A stretch of DNA of 33,259 nucleotides from positions 1 to 33,259 of the forward strand of contig JABDDT010000033.1 in assembly GCA_013287475.1 (NCBI GenBank), written 5' to 3'. Below, one piece after another: positions 32,005-33,259 of the stretch. Source of the DNA: Bacteroidota bacterium. GTDB taxonomy: Bacteria; Bacteroidota; Bacteroidia; Chitinophagales; Chitinophagaceae. Under the pieces are notes generated by a model. That model made no database searches and had not been told where the DNA came from. It saw only the letters and a list, made by a program, of their open reading frames with translations. A program made the translations under genes and the position numbers. Within the stretch, counting starts at the first letter, position 1, and every line of letters begins with the position of its first letter.

Positions 32005-32568
32005 ATGAACAAAGAGAAAAATCCCTGGCAAATCCTCAGCCAGCAGGTAGTATATGAAAATCCCTGGATAGAACTTACGGAATTTCAGGTGATCAATCCA
32101 AAAGGTGGAAAAGGTATTTATGGGAAGGTTCATTATAAACATCTCGCAGTCGGAGTAATTCCCCTGGATGAAAATTTAAATACATGGCTGGTTGGACAAT
32201 ATCGATTTCCACTCGGTCAGTACAGCTGGGAGATAGCTGAGGGGGGAGGAAGAATAGATGAAGATCCTTTGGATGCTGCTAAAAGGGAACTCATGGAAGA
32301 AACGGGTCTTTTTGCAAAAAGCTGGACAAAAATTCTGACCATGCATCTTTCTAATTCCGTAAGTGATGAGCTTTCGGTCATATACCTGGCAAGAGACCTG
32401 GAAGAACAAATGGCAGCACCGGAGGAAACTGAAGAATTGCTGATAAAGAAATTACCATTCAATGAGGTGAGCATGATGGTAGAAACGGGAAAGATAACCG
32501 ATGCCATGTCGGTAGCTGCTATACAACAAATTCAGCTCATGATTTATCAGGGTAAAATAAAAAAATAA
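32005..32568 (+). CDS. Nudix hydrolase (ADP-ribose pyrophosphatase-like)
   Basis: This 187-residue hydrolase cuts nucleoside diphosphate compounds. The Nudix box Gx5Ex7REUxEExGU is intact (GGGRID-E-DPLDAAK-REL-M-EE-T-GL, about 75-98). The N-terminal beta region (ENPWIELTEFQV) and length fit ADP-ribose pyrophosphatases. The ATG at 32005 is preferred over the overlapping GTG at 32002. The methyltransferase gene follows after 3 bases, so the two are likely co-transcribed. Confidence 0.9.
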   Translation: MNKEKNPWQILSQQVVYENPWIELTEFQVINPKGGKGIYGKVHYKHLAVGVIPLDENLNTWLVGQYRFPLGQYSWEIAEGGGRIDEDPLDAAKRELMEETGLFAKSWTKILTMHLSNSVSDELSVIYLARDLEEQMAAPEETEELLIKKLPFNEVSMMVETGKITDAMSVAAIQQIQLMIYQGKIKK

Positions 32569-32571
32569 AAT

Positions 32572-33259
32572 TTGAAATCCTCTGACATCATTATCGGAAG
32601 GCAGCCACTTATTGAAGCTATGGAAGCCGGGAGGCCGATTGATAAAATATTATTTCAGCGAAATGTGAGCGGAGAATCCATTGGCGAAATTCGCAAACTG
32701 GCTGAAAAGCGCGGCATACCTATTCAACAGGTTCCCGTGGAAAAATTATTGTCTTTTACGCGGGCTAATCATCAGGGAGTCATAGCCCTGGCTGCACTTA
32801 TTACTTATATGGATCTGCAGTCGGTAATTGACCAGGTAGTTTCGGCCGGCCAGACTCCTTTATTTATTCTTCTGGATGGAATTACCGATGTCCGAAATAT
32901 CGGAGCGATAGCCCGAAGTGCGGTCTGTTGTGGAGCCCAGGCCATGATCATTCCCGATAAAGGCATTGCGGCTTTAAATGAAGAAGCATTGAAATCTTCC
33001 GCGGGTGCGCTGGAAAAAATACATGTATGCAGGGTAAGCAGTTTACTGAAAGCCGTTGACAGCATGCATTTAAATGGAATACTTGTATTTGCCAGTAATA
33101 TGCAAAGTGAAAAAAAAGTGTATGAATTGAATCTCGATCTACCCTGTTGTCTCATGATGGGAAGCGAAGACAAGGGTCTTCAGCCATATTTGAATAAGGC
33201 AGCAGATGAAAGATTTACCATCCCCATGGCTGGAAACTTTGATTCTTTCAACGTTTCCG
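32572..33259 (+). CDS. TrmH/RlmB-type RNA 2'-O-methyltransferase, partial
   Basis: This SPOUT-family methyltransferase probably modifies the 2'-OH of a ribose in 23S rRNA or tRNA (RlmB is the likeliest relative). It is cut by the window end after 229 codons. An N-terminal substrate-binding domain begins IIIGRQPLIEAME, and the three SPOUT motifs are present: N109-x5-R115 (NIGAIARSA), MMGSEDKGL (195-203) and IPMAGNFDSFNVS at the edge. The only start that keeps the conserved N-terminus is a TTG at 32572, 3 bases past the Nudix stop; the first in-frame ATG is 16 codons in and would delete IIIGRQPL. Confidence 0.88.
   Translation, partial: MKSSDIIIGRQPLIEAMEAGRPIDKILFQRNVSGESIGEIRKLAEKRGIPIQQVPVEKLLSFTRANHQGVIALAALITYMDLQSVIDQVVSAGQTPLFILLDGITDVRNIGAIARSAVCCGAQAMIIPDKGIAALNEEALKSSAGALEKIHVCRVSSLLKAVDSMHLNGILVFASNMQSEKKVYELNLDLPCCLMMGSEDKGLQPYLNKAADERFTIPMAGNFDSFNVS

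Noticed and set aside
1..33259. tRNA, rRNA or insertion sequence genes
   Set aside because: No cloverleaf ending in CCA, no rRNA-like stretch and no transposase frame was seen on either strand.

Overview
The window looks like chromosomal DNA of a member of the Bacteroidota, probably a Chitinophaga/Sphingobacteria-type lineage. The evidence is the gene set: families typical of the phylum (DUF3810, DUF4294, DUF6266, DUF6580, a short 'glycogen synthase', a membrane MutS-like ATPase, plant-type glutaminyl cyclase, a CcmE/CcsA-type cytochrome c maturation pair), several promoters matching the phylum's TTTG-N19-23-TAnnTTTG consensus, and moderate AT richness. I see no prophage, insertion sequence, CRISPR, rRNA or tRNA. 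The content is mostly housekeeping and lightly accessory genes.

Layout. 1-102: start of a YtxH-like gene leaving the window on the minus strand. 243-1283: NAD-dependent epimerase. 1422-5081 (minus): yraN, MutS-like ATPase, YkgJ-type Cys-cluster protein and XerD recombinase, closely packed. 5105-7015 (plus): mannose-6-phosphate isomerase and a DUF6580 membrane protein. 7159-9294 (minus): RNase HI and an acyl-CoA carboxylase beta subunit. 9354-13027: DUF3810 metallopeptidase-like protein, dCTP deaminase, phosphopantetheinyl transferase, DUF2130 protein. 13189-17174 (plus): gamma-glutamyltransferase, a lipoprotein, a VOC protein, a DUF6266 protein. 17206-22705 (minus): glutaminyl cyclase, a small secreted protein, a TonB-like protein, then a coupled arginase-family / membrane protein / radical SAM trio. 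22929-26550 (plus): ccmE, ccmF-like, DUF4294. 26733-29528 (minus): panC, panD, a YbhN-like membrane protein and an rfaE2-type nucleotidyltransferase. 29640-33259 (plus): short glycogen-synthase-like protein, metK, a Nudix hydrolase and a TrmH/RlmB-type methyltransferase cut by the window end. No gene-free stretch exceeds 300 bases; the longest (16285-16538, about 250 bases) holds a G-rich tandem repeat.

The most unusual signal lies between the genes. At least nine places carry imperfect tandem repeats with a period of seven bases, most folded into long inverted pairs. The commonest word is GCCTAAA, but other loci use unrelated words (TTGTTAA, xxxATGG, CGGTCAA, GCGTTRA) with the same period. 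Three GCCTAAA loci also share a homologous central core of roughly 65-70 bases, so they are copies of one dispersed element. In several loci the variant word occupies the same place in both arms, so the arms match each other better than they match other loci. Many arrays begin exactly at a gene's TAA stop codon, mainly between convergent genes. One array has entered a reading frame: twelve heptads encode a 7-residue protein repeat just before the self-cleavage threonine of the gamma-glutamyltransferase. Another forms the last codons and stop of metK. I know of no named system that accounts for all of this; it is the main candidate for an undescribed phenomenon here.
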